The notes under the pieces are model-generated. The model made no database searches, was not told where the DNA came from, and saw only the letters and a list, made by a program, of their open reading frames with translations. 19,075 nucleotides of DNA from Halococcaceae archaeon (GTDB taxonomy: Archaea > Halobacteriota > Halobacteria > Halobacteriales > Halalkalicoccaceae). Below, piece by piece: positions 1 to 6,949 of this stretch. Where the stretch lies: the NCBI GenBank assembly GCA_007129135.1, contig SKWB01000373.1, forward strand, positions 1 to 19,075, written 5' to 3'. The number at the start of each line of letters is the position of its first letter. The first letter of the stretch is position 1. The position numbers were made by a program, and so were the translations under genes.

Positions 1-138
1 GATGCTGTCGCCCGGTTCGAGTTCGAAGTGGTTGATCGCGAGATCGGTCGTCCCGAGCGCCTCGGAGAGCGGGCGGACCACCTCGGCGGGGCTGCTCGTC
101 TCTGGCTGGTCGACCGCGTCGATCCGTACTTTCTCCAT
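1..138 (-). CDS. Cupin-like protein, N-terminal fragment
   Basis: Read on the minus strand, an ATG at 138 opens a frame that stays open to the window edge, giving about 46 residues. The visible protein starts MEKVRIDAVDQ and includes RPLSEALGTTDLAINHFE and ELEPGDSI. This resembles the N-terminus of small haloarchaeal cupin-domain proteins, where a PLS..LGTTDLAIN stretch precedes the beta-barrel (LEPGDS is a usual strand entry). The metal-binding histidines would lie beyond the edge, so function cannot be judged. A TATA-like GTTATG (minus) at 162-167 lies about 27 bases upstream of the start, which suits a leaderless transcript. The gene points away from the GNAT gene. The family call is from resemblance only. 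Confidence 0.6.
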   Translation of the reverse strand, partial: MEKVRIDAVDQPETSSPAEVVRPLSEALGTTDLAINHFELEPGDSI

Positions 139-161
139 ACACCGTCGACAGCTACCGTCGG

Positions 162-167
162 CATAAC
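162..167 (-). promoter_or_regulatory. TATA-like box of the cupin gene
   Basis: Minus-strand GTTATG is centred about 27 bases before the ATG at 138, the normal archaeal TATA spacing for a leaderless mRNA. Only position and AT content support it. Confidence 0.35.
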
Positions 168-227
168 TGTGCACGCGGACTGGTCTCTCACCCGAAACGG
201 TTACCTGAGTGCCCACGTTCTCGACAC

Positions 228-908
228 GTGTTCCCACACGCACTCGAATCCGACCGGCTCGACTTCGAGGGCCTCTCCCGCGAAACCGTCGACGTCCTCG
301 CGCTCTACGATGTGTTCGGCCGGGGACCGGACGTGGAGGCGGTCTTCGAGTACGTCGACTCCGATCCCCACCGAACGCCGAAGGAGACGTACGAGTTCGT
401 CCGACGTGCAGAGACGCAGTGGGACGACGGGGAGGGAGCGAAGTACGTGATCCGGCCGAAGGCGGGCGAGGAGGGCACAGGAGAGATCGCCGGCGTCACC
501 GGGATCTACCCCGACTGGGAGCGACGACTCGCGACGCTCGGGATCGTCCTCGACAAACGGTTCTGGGGACGGGGATACTCGGGCGAACGGGCCGACCTGT
601 TCGTCCGCCTCGCCTTCGAGCGCTTCGACCTCGACCTGGTCGCGGTGACGTACATCGACGAAAACGAGCGATCGAAGCGGGCGATCGAGCGCTACGTCGA
701 GCGGTTCGGCGGACGGTACGAGGGGTTGTTGCGGAACTGGCTCGCGGTCGACGGTGAGGTGTTCGACTGCCATCGCTACTCGATCCACAGGGACGAGTAC
801 GAACACGCGAGATCGAACGCGAGCGTCGATCCGGATCGAACCGGTCAGTACTCCTCGTCGAGGATGTCCGAGACGGTGACGACTTCGACGTCCGCGTCCT
901 CGATGTAG
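228..908 (+). CDS. GNAT family N-acetyltransferase
   Basis: A 226-residue protein of the RimJ/RimL-like GNAT superfamily, expected to move an acetyl group from acetyl-CoA to an amine; the substrate is unknown. The acetyl-CoA pyrophosphate loop is RFWGRGYSGE at residues 111-120, following beta-strand LATLGIVLD. The downstream block TYIDENERSKRAIERYVERFGG (split here only in description; residues about 141-162) has the usual N.RS.R..E pattern of motif B. The start chosen is GTG at 228, the first codon giving the complete fold; a TATA-like GGTTACC lies about 25 bases upstream. Residues after about 192 are low-complexity (SSSRMSETVTTSTSASS) and unlike the family. That tail is encoded on top of the 3' end of the opposite-strand deacetylase gene (64-base overlap). 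It may be real read-through to the first stop or a decayed terminus. The cellular location is cytoplasmic. Confidence 0.8.
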   Translation: MFPHALESDRLDFEGLSRETVDVLALYDVFGRGPDVEAVFEYVDSDPHRTPKETYEFVRRAETQWDDGEGAKYVIRPKAGEEGTGEIAGVTGIYPDWERRLATLGIVLDKRFWGRGYSGERADLFVRLAFERFDLDLVAVTYIDENERSKRAIERYVERFGGRYEGLLRNWLAVDGEVFDCHRYSIHRDEYEHARSNASVDPDRTGQYSSSRMSETVTTSTSASSM

Positions 909-2161
909 TCGAGCAGCGAGTCGAGTTCCTCTTCGGTGATGTCGTCGAGGTCGCCCTCGCCGACGCCGTGAGCGAGGCCGATGGCGAGCTGGTTGTACTC
1001 GGCGGCCATGTCGACCAGCTGGGTGAAACCGTCGAGGTCGTGCATCGCGTTCCGCGAGACCGTGTGGGGGTCGGTCGGGGGCATCGCGTTGTTGCAGCCA
1101 CCGAAGTAGGAGTTGAAGTCGTAGATATCCCGGGTGATGTCGACGACCTCCTGGTTCACGTCGTGGTACGGGACGAAGTGTGCGCGCGCGCCGTCCTCGA
1201 ACCCACGTCCTTCGAGGTACTCGTGGTCGGCTTCGAGTTCGGCTCGCGCCTCCTCCGGATCCATCTCGGTGAGGGTGTCGCTCCGTTCGGTGTGGGCCGA
1301 GACGTCCCAGCCGGCGTCGCGCATCTCCCGCAGCTGGTCGGTCGAGAGCCGTCCCTCCTGGTTGATCGAGGGGGGGATCGTCGCGAGCACGCCGCGCATC
1401 TCGCGCTCTTCGAACATCGGGAAGGCGACGTCGTACTGGTTCTCGACGATGTCGTCGAACGTCAGCATCACGTAGCCCTGATCCGCTGCCTCGGTGAGCC
1501 TGAGGTCGTCGATCCAGAACCGGGTCTCCTCGTCCTCCTCGCCCTCGACGAAGATCCGGATCTCCTCGACGTCGCTCAGGTCGGGTTCGCCGCGGACGCT
1601 CGTGTAGCCGACGTCGACGCGCTGCCAGCCCTCGTACATGCTGAGGATCCGGCGGCGGCAGGTGAGCATGTCGCTCTCGAACGGTGCGAGCACCTGTATC
1701 ACGACGTTCGTCGGCCGGGGGGAGTCGACCTTGATCGCGAACGAGAGGTCCTGGCCCTCCATGTCGAGGCCGCCGATCGCCTGGAGGACGCCCGCCCTGC
1801 CGTCCTCGCTCTCGATCCGGAGCGACTGGCTCCCGGTGAGCGCTTCGTCCTCGTCACCGCCGAAGTCGCCCGCGAGCGTCGCCCAGTTCCCCTCGTCCTC
1901 GAAGTCGTCGAGGAGCTCGCCGTGACCGATCGCGGGTGGCGTGACGTCCTCGTCTTCCTCTTCCTCCTCCTCGGGCGTCTCCTCCCCGTCGTCGTCACCC
2001 TCTTCGTCGTCGCCGTCGTCGGCCTCCGCTCCGTTGGCGGCGACGTCGTCGGTCTCTTCTCCCTCTTCGTCCTCCCCACCGAGGTCCGCACAGCCAGCGA
2101 GCAGGGCGGTTCCCGCTCCGACGGTCGCGAGGAACCGTCGTCGATTCGAGCGCTGTTTCAT
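845..2161 (-). CDS. Secreted lipoprotein with polysaccharide-deacetylase (NodB-like) domain
   Basis: A 438-residue protein that begins with a twin-arginine signal (NRRRFLATVG, residues 6-15) ending in a lipobox LLAGC with Cys24. It should be exported folded and lipid-anchored outside the cell. Residues 28-75 are a Glu/Asp linker. Residues about 83-223 look like a beta-sandwich carbohydrate-binding or CIA30-like domain (DDFEDEGNWATLAGDF; then WIDDLRLTE). Residues about 229-438 match the NodB homology (carbohydrate esterase 4) fold: motif 1 TFDD at 234-237, motif 2 SAHTERSD with His290, motif 3 HFVPYH at 328-333, and AHG at 398-400. The second metal histidine of motif 2 (H-x3-H) is Ser294 here. 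It may therefore bind metal differently or be a non-catalytic binder. Family role would be removal of N- or O-acetyl groups from surface polysaccharide. The 3' end overlaps the convergent GNAT gene by 64 bases. Confidence 0.85.
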   Translation of the reverse strand: MKQRSNRRRFLATVGAGTALLAGCADLGGEDEEGEETDDVAANGAEADDGDDEEGDDDGEETPEEEEEEDEDVTPPAIGHGELLDDFEDEGNWATLAGDFGGDEDEALTGSQSLRIESEDGRAGVLQAIGGLDMEGQDLSFAIKVDSPRPTNVVIQVLAPFESDMLTCRRRILSMYEGWQRVDVGYTSVRGEPDLSDVEEIRIFVEGEEDEETRFWIDDLRLTEAADQGYVMLTFDDIVENQYDVAFPMFEEREMRGVLATIPPSINQEGRLSTDQLREMRDAGWDVSAHTERSDTLTEMDPEEARAELEADHEYLEGRGFEDGARAHFVPYHDVNQEVVDITRDIYDFNSYFGGCNNAMPPTDPHTVSRNAMHDLDGFTQLVDMAAEYNQLAIGLAHGVGEGDLDDITEEELDSLLDYIEDADVEVVTVSDILDEEY

Positions 2162-2244
2162 ATATCTGATCGGTGGAAGTACCGACGTGGCTTGGTAATA
2201 CGGGTGATAAGCGAGGTTACGGCCCAGCTAACGCCGCCGTCGAC

Positions 2245-2257
2245 CCACGACACGTGG
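2245..2257. repeat. Inverted repeat CCACG-ACA-CGTGG
   Basis: A perfect 5-3-5 inverted repeat lies in the roughly 246-base divergent region between the deacetylase and glmM genes. It sits 88-96 bases from the deacetylase start and about 150 from glmM. It could be an operator, but a repeat this short is also expected by chance. The rest of the region has scattered AT-rich patches and no convincing gene. Confidence 0.25.
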
Positions 2258-2374
2258 TACCGATATTACATCACCCCCTCGACCGCGTGCTTCGACCGAC
2301 GAAACCCGGCGACTGCTCTCCGATTAGCGACGAACTAATGAGTGAAGAGCACCCGAGCGATCGGTTCGAGACGG

Positions 2375-2383
2375 CATAGTAAT
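2375..2383 (+). promoter_or_regulatory. TATA-like box of glmM
   Basis: CATAGTAAT is centred 29 bases before the ATG at 2408. This is the archaeal TATA position for transcription starting at or next to the start codon. It also argues against the longer in-frame start at 2342, which would place the box inside the gene. Confidence 0.55.
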
Positions 2384-2407
2384 GTGTCCGGCGGGTCCAT
2401 CGTGGCC

Positions 2408-3742
2408 ATGAGCCTGTTCGGAACCAGCGGGATTCGAGGTCCCGTCGGTGAGTCGGTGACCGCCGCCCTCGCGCTCTCGGTCGGTCGTGCGGTCGCGACC
2501 GAGGGTGCGGACCGGGTCGTCCTCGGTCGCGACCCGAGGGCGACCGGCGAGTGGCTTGCGGACGCCACCGAAGCGGGCCTCCGCGAGTGTGGCGCGGACG
2601 TGGTCGAGCTGGGACTGGTCTCGACGCCGACGCTCGCCCGCGGGGTCGCCTGGAACGACGCCGACGCCGGCGTGATGATCACGGCCTCGCACAACCCCGC
2701 CCCCGACAACGGGATCAAGCTCTGGAACCCCTCGGGGCAGGCGTACACGCCGGACCAGTGTCACGCGATCGAGGCCCGGATGGCCGACGAGACGTACGCC
2801 CTCACGCCGTGGGATCGGACGGGACGGCGCGAGACCGACCCGGGAGCGACGGACCACCACGTCGCCACGCTGGTCGAGCGGACGCCCTCGCTCTCGGGGC
2901 TCTCGGTCGTCGTGGACGTCGGGAACGGCGCGGGTGGGCTCACCGCCCGAGCGCTCTCGGAGCTGGGTGCCGAGGTGCGCGTCCTCAATGCGACGCCGGA
3001 CGGGACGTTCCCCGGCCGGCCGAGCGAGCCGACGGCCGCGAACTGCGAAGCGCTCTCCCGGATGGTCGCGGACTCGGACGCCGACCTCGGGATCGCACAC
3101 GACGGCGACGCGGACAGAATGCGTGCGGCGACGGAGTCGGGCCGGTTCGTCCCCGGCGACGTCCTCCTCGCGCTGTTCGGCCGGATGGCCGCGGGCGAGG
3201 GCGACCGGATCGCCGCGCCGATCGACACGAGCCTCGCGGTCGACGAGACGCTCGCGACGGTCGGTGCGTCGGTCACGCGCACGCGCGTCGGCGATGTCTT
3301 CGTCGCGGAGCGAGCGACGGAGCCGGACGTCGTCTTCGGTGGCGAGCCGAGCGGTGCGTGGATATGGCCGGAGGAGACGCTCTGTCCGGACGGCCCGCTC
3401 GCGGCCTGCCGGCTGGTGGAACTCGTCGCGACCGAGGGGTCGTTCGACGCGCTCGTCGAGGAGATACCGCTCCCGGAACTCCGCCGCGGGGCCGCCCGCG
3501 TCGAGGAGTCGGAGAAGGGTGAGCTGATGGACGGGGTCGAACGCGAGGTCGAGACCGAGTACGACGAGGAGCAGCTGACGACCATCGACGGCGTTCACGT
3601 CACGTTCGACGACGGCTGGATCCTGATCCGCCCGAGCGGTACCGAACCGAAGGTTCGTGTCACGGCGGAGGCACACGGGAGCGAACGGGCCGAGGAGCTC
3701 TTCGACCTCGCCGGATCGCTCGTCGGTCGGCCGGTCTCGTGA
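2408..3742 (+). CDS. glmM: Phosphoglucosamine mutase / phosphohexomutase (GlmM type)
   Basis: A 444-residue alpha-D-phosphohexomutase, interconverting the 6-phosphate and 1-phosphate of a hexose, most likely glucosamine in UDP-GlcNAc synthesis. The N-terminus MSLFGTSGIRG is the family signature. The phosphoserine loop is TASHNP with Ser94, the Mg2+ loop is DGDAD (Asp232, 234, 236), the sugar loop GGEPSGAW is at 311-318, and the phosphate-binding loop RPSGTEPKVR is at 408-417. All four sites are intact and the length is normal. I chose the ATG at 2408 because MSLFGTSGIRG is the conserved start and the TATA-like box lies 29 bases upstream; the 22 residues before it are not family-like. Archaeal members of this family can act on glucose, mannose or glucosamine phosphates. 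The assignment to glucosamine rests on the nearby glmU and glmS. Confidence 0.9.
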   Translation: MSLFGTSGIRGPVGESVTAALALSVGRAVATEGADRVVLGRDPRATGEWLADATEAGLRECGADVVELGLVSTPTLARGVAWNDADAGVMITASHNPAPDNGIKLWNPSGQAYTPDQCHAIEARMADETYALTPWDRTGRRETDPGATDHHVATLVERTPSLSGLSVVVDVGNGAGGLTARALSELGAEVRVLNATPDGTFPGRPSEPTAANCEALSRMVADSDADLGIAHDGDADRMRAATESGRFVPGDVLLALFGRMAAGEGDRIAAPIDTSLAVDETLATVGASVTRTRVGDVFVAERATEPDVVFGGEPSGAWIWPEETLCPDGPLAACRLVELVATEGSFDALVEEIPLPELRRGAARVEESEKGELMDGVEREVETEYDEEQLTTIDGVHVTFDDGWILIRPSGTEPKVRVTAEAHGSERAEELFDLAGSLVGRPVS

Positions 3743-3749
3743 CCACGGT

Positions 3750-3774
3750 TTCCGAACCTTTCGGTCGTTTTCGT
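3750..3774 (+). terminator. T-rich stretch after glmM
   Basis: Beginning just after the glmM stop, several T runs (TTT, CCTTT, GTTTTC) occur on the coding strand. Archaeal terminators are often simple U-rich tracts without a hairpin. The evidence is base composition only. Confidence 0.25.
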
Positions 3775-3784
3775 CGATCGAGCG

Positions 3785-3793
3785 GTTTAGTAC
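3785..3793 (+). promoter_or_regulatory. TATA-like box of the carbamoyltransferase gene
   Basis: GTTTAGTAC is centred about 43 bases before the ATG at 3832. It would give a leader of about 16 bases. A GGGAG lies immediately before the ATG, too close for a normal ribosome site. Confidence 0.35.
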
Positions 3794-3831
3794 CTCCATA
3801 GGAAACCGTCGTTCGTTCGTCCACCCGGGAG

Positions 3832-5607
3832 ATGGTGGCGTACGTGCTCGCTCTGAAGCCAGCGGTCGGTCTCTACGGACAACACGACCCGAGTGCCGTG
3901 TTGTTCCGCGACGGCGAGATCGTCTTCGGCATCGAGGAGGAGCGTCTCTCGCGGAACAAACACGCGGTCGGGGAGTTCCCCGAGCGTTCGATCGAGGCGT
4001 GTCTCGACCACGAGGACATCGAACTCGCGGACGTCGACGAGATCAGGCTCCCGTACCGTCCGGAGCTCCGCTCCCGGATCCTCGGTCACTACCTCCGGGA
4101 CGCCCTCTCCGTCGGCGGGATCGCCGGGAAGGCGAACGCGATCGAGAGCGTCGTCCGGTCGCAGGTCGTCTCGCAGTTCTTCTCCACGCGCGCGGTCGAA
4201 CGTCGGCTCGCGTCGATCGGCGAGCCCGTCCCTGGGATTCGAACGATGGAACACCACGCCTGCCACGCGGCGAGCGCGTTCCATCCCTCGGGGTTCGACG
4301 AGGCGCTCGTGCTCACGATAGACGCGAAGGGCGAGTACGACTCGACGGTCGTCTGGGACGGCACCCCAGACGGGCTCTCGCGGATCAGGACCTACGAGCA
4401 CCCGAACAGCCTCGGTCTCTTCTACGCCGTGATCACCGAGTACCTCGGCTACCGGATGTTCAACGGGGAAGGGAAGATAATGGGGCTGGCGCCCTACGGC
4501 GAGCGAGATCCGGAGATCGAGTCCGCGCTCCGGGAGGTCGTCGAGACCGGCGTCGAGTACGACGTGACGCCGTTGACGAGGCGCTGGGGGACCGGCCACG
4601 GCGTCTCGCGCCTGGAGGAGCTGTTCGACCGGCCGCGGAACGACCGCGGGGGCGAGTTCGAGCAGTGGGAGCGAGACCTCGCGCACACGGCGCAGGCGCT
4701 CCTGGAGGAGACGGTGCTCTCGATCGCTGAGACCTACTGCCGGCGGTTCGACCGGTCGAACGTCGCGCTCGCGGGCGGCGTCGCGCTCAACTGCAAGATG
4801 AACCAGCGGATCCGCGAGTCGTCGGCCGTCGACGGGGTCTTCGTCCAGCCGGCCGCTCACGACGCCGGACTCGCGATCGGTGCGGGCTATCTCGACCAGA
4901 GACCCGCCGACGTCCCGGAGATGACGACCGCCTACCTCGGGCCCTCGTACGACGCCGACGAGATCGCGGACCTCTTCGCCGTGAACAAGATCGCGTACGA
5001 GACTCCCGAGAGCGTCGAACGCCACGTCGCGGAACGGCTCACGGAGGGCGCGCTCGTCGGCTGGTTCCAGGGGCGAATGGAGATGGGCCCGCGTGCGCTG
5101 GGGAACCGCTCGATCCTCGCCGATCCTCGAACGGTCGAGTCGCGCGACCGGGTCAACGAGTTCGTGAAACACAGGGAGGGCTGGCGGCCGTTCGCCCCGT
5201 CGATGCTGGAGGAGGCCGCACCGGCGTACCTCGTCGACGGCGAACCGGCGCCGTTCATGGTCCAGACGTTCGACGTCAGGGAGGCGAAGAAACACGAGAT
5301 CGAGGCGGTGTTGCACCCCGCCGACGACACCACGAGACCACAGACCGTCAGGGCGGAGCAGAACCCTCGTTACCACCGACTCATCTCCGAGTTCGAGGCG
5401 ATCACGGGCGTCCCGGCACTCCTCAACACCTCGTTCAACGACAACGCCGAACCGATCGTCACGCGGCCATCCGAGGCGATCAAGGACTTCTTCGGGATGG
5501 GCCTCGACGTCCTGGCTCTCGGCGACGTCGTCGTCGAGAAGGCGGCACAGCGACCGGCGCGGGCCGGGGTCGACGGAGCGGTGGCCGGTCGGTCCGGAGA
5601 CCGGTGA
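3832..5607 (+). CDS. NodU/CmcH/TobZ-family carbamoyltransferase
   Basis: A 591-residue O-carbamoyltransferase. Family members transfer a carbamoyl group from carbamoyl phosphate, via a carbamoyl-adenylate, to a hydroxyl of a sugar or antibiotic. The N-terminal Kae1-like domain shows HDPSAVLFRDG (18-28), EEERLSRNKH (35-44), the metal-binding HHACHA (141-146), GEGKIMGLAPYG (212-223) and AGGVALNCKMN (from about 314). The C-terminal domain begins near GWFQGRMEMGPRALGNRS (about 409-427). The usual DGxGE loop reads DAKGE here (Asp164). Length and both domains are complete. It has its own weak promoter and sits between glmM and glmU, which makes a nucleotide sugar or a surface-glycan sugar the likely acceptor; that substrate is inference. 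The protein has no signal peptide, so the reaction would be cytoplasmic. Confidence 0.9.
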   Translation: MVAYVLALKPAVGLYGQHDPSAVLFRDGEIVFGIEEERLSRNKHAVGEFPERSIEACLDHEDIELADVDEIRLPYRPELRSRILGHYLRDALSVGGIAGKANAIESVVRSQVVSQFFSTRAVERRLASIGEPVPGIRTMEHHACHAASAFHPSGFDEALVLTIDAKGEYDSTVVWDGTPDGLSRIRTYEHPNSLGLFYAVITEYLGYRMFNGEGKIMGLAPYGERDPEIESALREVVETGVEYDVTPLTRRWGTGHGVSRLEELFDRPRNDRGGEFEQWERDLAHTAQALLEETVLSIAETYCRRFDRSNVALAGGVALNCKMNQRIRESSAVDGVFVQPAAHDAGLAIGAGYLDQRPADVPEMTTAYLGPSYDADEIADLFAVNKIAYETPESVERHVAERLTEGALVGWFQGRMEMGPRALGNRSILADPRTVESRDRVNEFVKHREGWRPFAPSMLEEAAPAYLVDGEPAPFMVQTFDVREAKKHEIEAVLHPADDTTRPQTVRAEQNPRYHRLISEFEAITGVPALLNTSFNDNAEPIVTRPSEAIKDFFGMGLDVLALGDVVVEKAAQRPARAGVDGAVAGRSGDR

Positions 5608-5615
5608 GTGGTATC

Positions 5616-5628
5616 GAGTGGCTCACTC
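5616..5628 (+). terminator. Small hairpin after the carbamoyltransferase gene
   Basis: GAGTG-GCT-CACTC is a perfect 5-bp stem with a 3-base loop, starting 8 bases after the stop codon and followed by TCTCCGTTTC. It could help end transcription before the glmU promoter. The T tract is poor, so the call is weak. Confidence 0.25.
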
Positions 5629-5651
5629 TCCGTTTCAGGGGCGTTAGCCGC

Positions 5652-5661
5652 CAGATAACAA
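5652..5661 (+). promoter_or_regulatory. TATA-like box of glmU
   Basis: AGATAACAAA-type AT-rich patch about 31 bases before the ATG at 5689. It fits a leaderless or near-leaderless transcript for the nucleotidyltransferase gene. Confidence 0.35.
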
Positions 5662-5688
5662 AGGGGCGACTCGGTAAATGAGCGGGCA

Positions 5689-6873
5689 ATGCAGGCTGTC
5701 ATCTTAGCTGCGGGACAGGGAACCCGTCTCCGCCCTCTCACCGACTCGGTCCCCAAACCGATGCTCCCGGTCGTCGAGAAACCGATCGCCGCCCACGTCG
5801 CCGACGCCGCCGCCGCGGCCGGTGCCGACCGGCTCGTCTTCGTCACGGGCTACATGGGCGAACAGGTAGAGGAGTACTTCGGCGAGGAGTACCGGGGCGT
5901 GCCGGTGAGCTACGCTCGCCAGGAGGAACAGCTCGGGACGGCCCACGCCGTCCGGACGGCCCGCGAATCGCTCGACGACGGCCCGTTCTCGGTCCTCAAC
6001 GGCGACAACCTCTACGACCCCGAGTGCGTCATGGAACTCTTCTCGAACGGCCCGGCGCTCGGGGTCACGCACGTCGCGGAACCGCAGAACTACGGCGTCT
6101 GCTCGGTCGAAGACGGCCGCGTGGTCGACATCGTCGAGAAGCCGACGAACCCACCCTCGGACCTCGCGAACGCCGGCGCGTACGTCTTCCCCGCGGAGGC
6201 ACAGGGATATCTCGACGTCCCGATGAGCGAGCGGGGTGAACACGAGCTCACGGACGTCCTCGCACAGGTGATCGACGAACACCCGGTCACGCCAGTCGAG
6301 CTGACGCGGTGGATGGACGTCGGTCGCGCGTGGGAACTGCTCGAGGCGAACGGGCTCTACGTCGAGAACCAGGAACCGGTCGTCGAGGGGTCCGTCCACC
6401 CCAGCGCGGACCTCCGGGGGAACGTCGTCGTCGAACGCGGTGCGACGATCGACGCCGGCGTCGTCATCGAGGGTCCTGTCAGGGTGAGATCGGGCACGGA
6501 GGTCGGTCCGAACGCGTACATCCGGGGGGCGACGGTGCTCGAACCGAACGTCCACGTCGGAAACGGCGTCGAGATCAAGAACAGTCTGGTAATGCGCGGG
6601 ACGAATGTCCCCCACCTCTCGTACGTCGGCGACAGCGTCCTCGGTCGGTCGGTGAACTTCGGCGCGGGCACGACCGTCGCGAACCTCCGTCACGACGGCG
6701 AACCGATTGAACTCACGGTGAAAGGCGAGCGGGTCTCGACGGGTCGCCGGAAGTTCGGCGTCGTCGCCGGTGACGGCGCGAAGACCGGGATCAACACCTC
6801 CCTCGGTCCCGGTGTGACGCTCTCTCCCGGCGCGACGACGCTCCCCGGTGAGACGGTCACGCACGACCGCTGA
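5689..6873 (+). CDS. glmU: Bifunctional sugar-1-phosphate nucleotidyltransferase / acetyltransferase (GlmU type)
   Basis: A 394-residue two-domain enzyme. Residues 1 to about 230 form a nucleotidyltransferase Rossmann-like domain: LAAGQGTRLRPLT (6-18), Lys23 in VPKPML, QLGTAHAV (81-88), NGDN (104-107), EKP (about 150) and W-DVGR near 210. Residues about 245-390 form a left-handed beta-helix of hexapeptide repeats with PHLSYVGDS, FGAGTTVANL and a final coil GVTLSPGATTLPGE. This arrangement matches the archaeal bifunctional enzymes that make UDP-GlcNAc from glucosamine-1-phosphate by acetylation and uridylylation. With GlmM and GlmS nearby the set is complete. Related single-function thymidylyltransferases share the first domain, so nucleotide choice (UTP or dTTP) is not proven from sequence. 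ATG 5689 begins the signature strand MQAVILAAG directly. Confidence 0.88.
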   Translation: MQAVILAAGQGTRLRPLTDSVPKPMLPVVEKPIAAHVADAAAAAGADRLVFVTGYMGEQVEEYFGEEYRGVPVSYARQEEQLGTAHAVRTARESLDDGPFSVLNGDNLYDPECVMELFSNGPALGVTHVAEPQNYGVCSVEDGRVVDIVEKPTNPPSDLANAGAYVFPAEAQGYLDVPMSERGEHELTDVLAQVIDEHPVTPVELTRWMDVGRAWELLEANGLYVENQEPVVEGSVHPSADLRGNVVVERGATIDAGVVIEGPVRVRSGTEVGPNAYIRGATVLEPNVHVGNGVEIKNSLVMRGTNVPHLSYVGDSVLGRSVNFGAGTTVANLRHDGEPIELTVKGERVSTGRRKFGVVAGDGAKTGINTSLGPGVTLSPGATTLPGETVTHDR

Positions 6874-6916
6874 GGGGCGAGAGACGGACTCGACGGCCAG
6901 GATCGTTATTCGGAGG

Positions 6917-6925
6917 ATAATAATA
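6917..6925 (+). promoter_or_regulatory. TATA box of the acidic repeat protein gene
   Basis: ATAATAATA, centred 29 bases before the ATG at 6950, is one of the clearest promoters in the window. It supports a leaderless transcript and start choice at 6950 rather than in-frame starts upstream that overlap the glmU end. Confidence 0.6.
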
Positions 6926-6949
6926 CGAGCCACGCGTCTACCCGAGACG

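Noticed and set aside
224..231. ACACGTGT palindrome at the GNAT start codon
   Set aside because: Eight-base palindromes of this kind occur by chance in GC-rich DNA; there is no second copy or context.
968..2338. 456-codon plus-strand frame opposite the deacetylase lipoprotein
   Set aside because: Antisense of a gene with a clear Tat lipobox and NodB motifs; the translated product is Val/Arg/Glu-rich without motifs.
2173..2379. 68-codon plus-strand frame between the deacetylase and glmM
   Set aside because: No family resemblance or own promoter; it spans the glmM TATA box.
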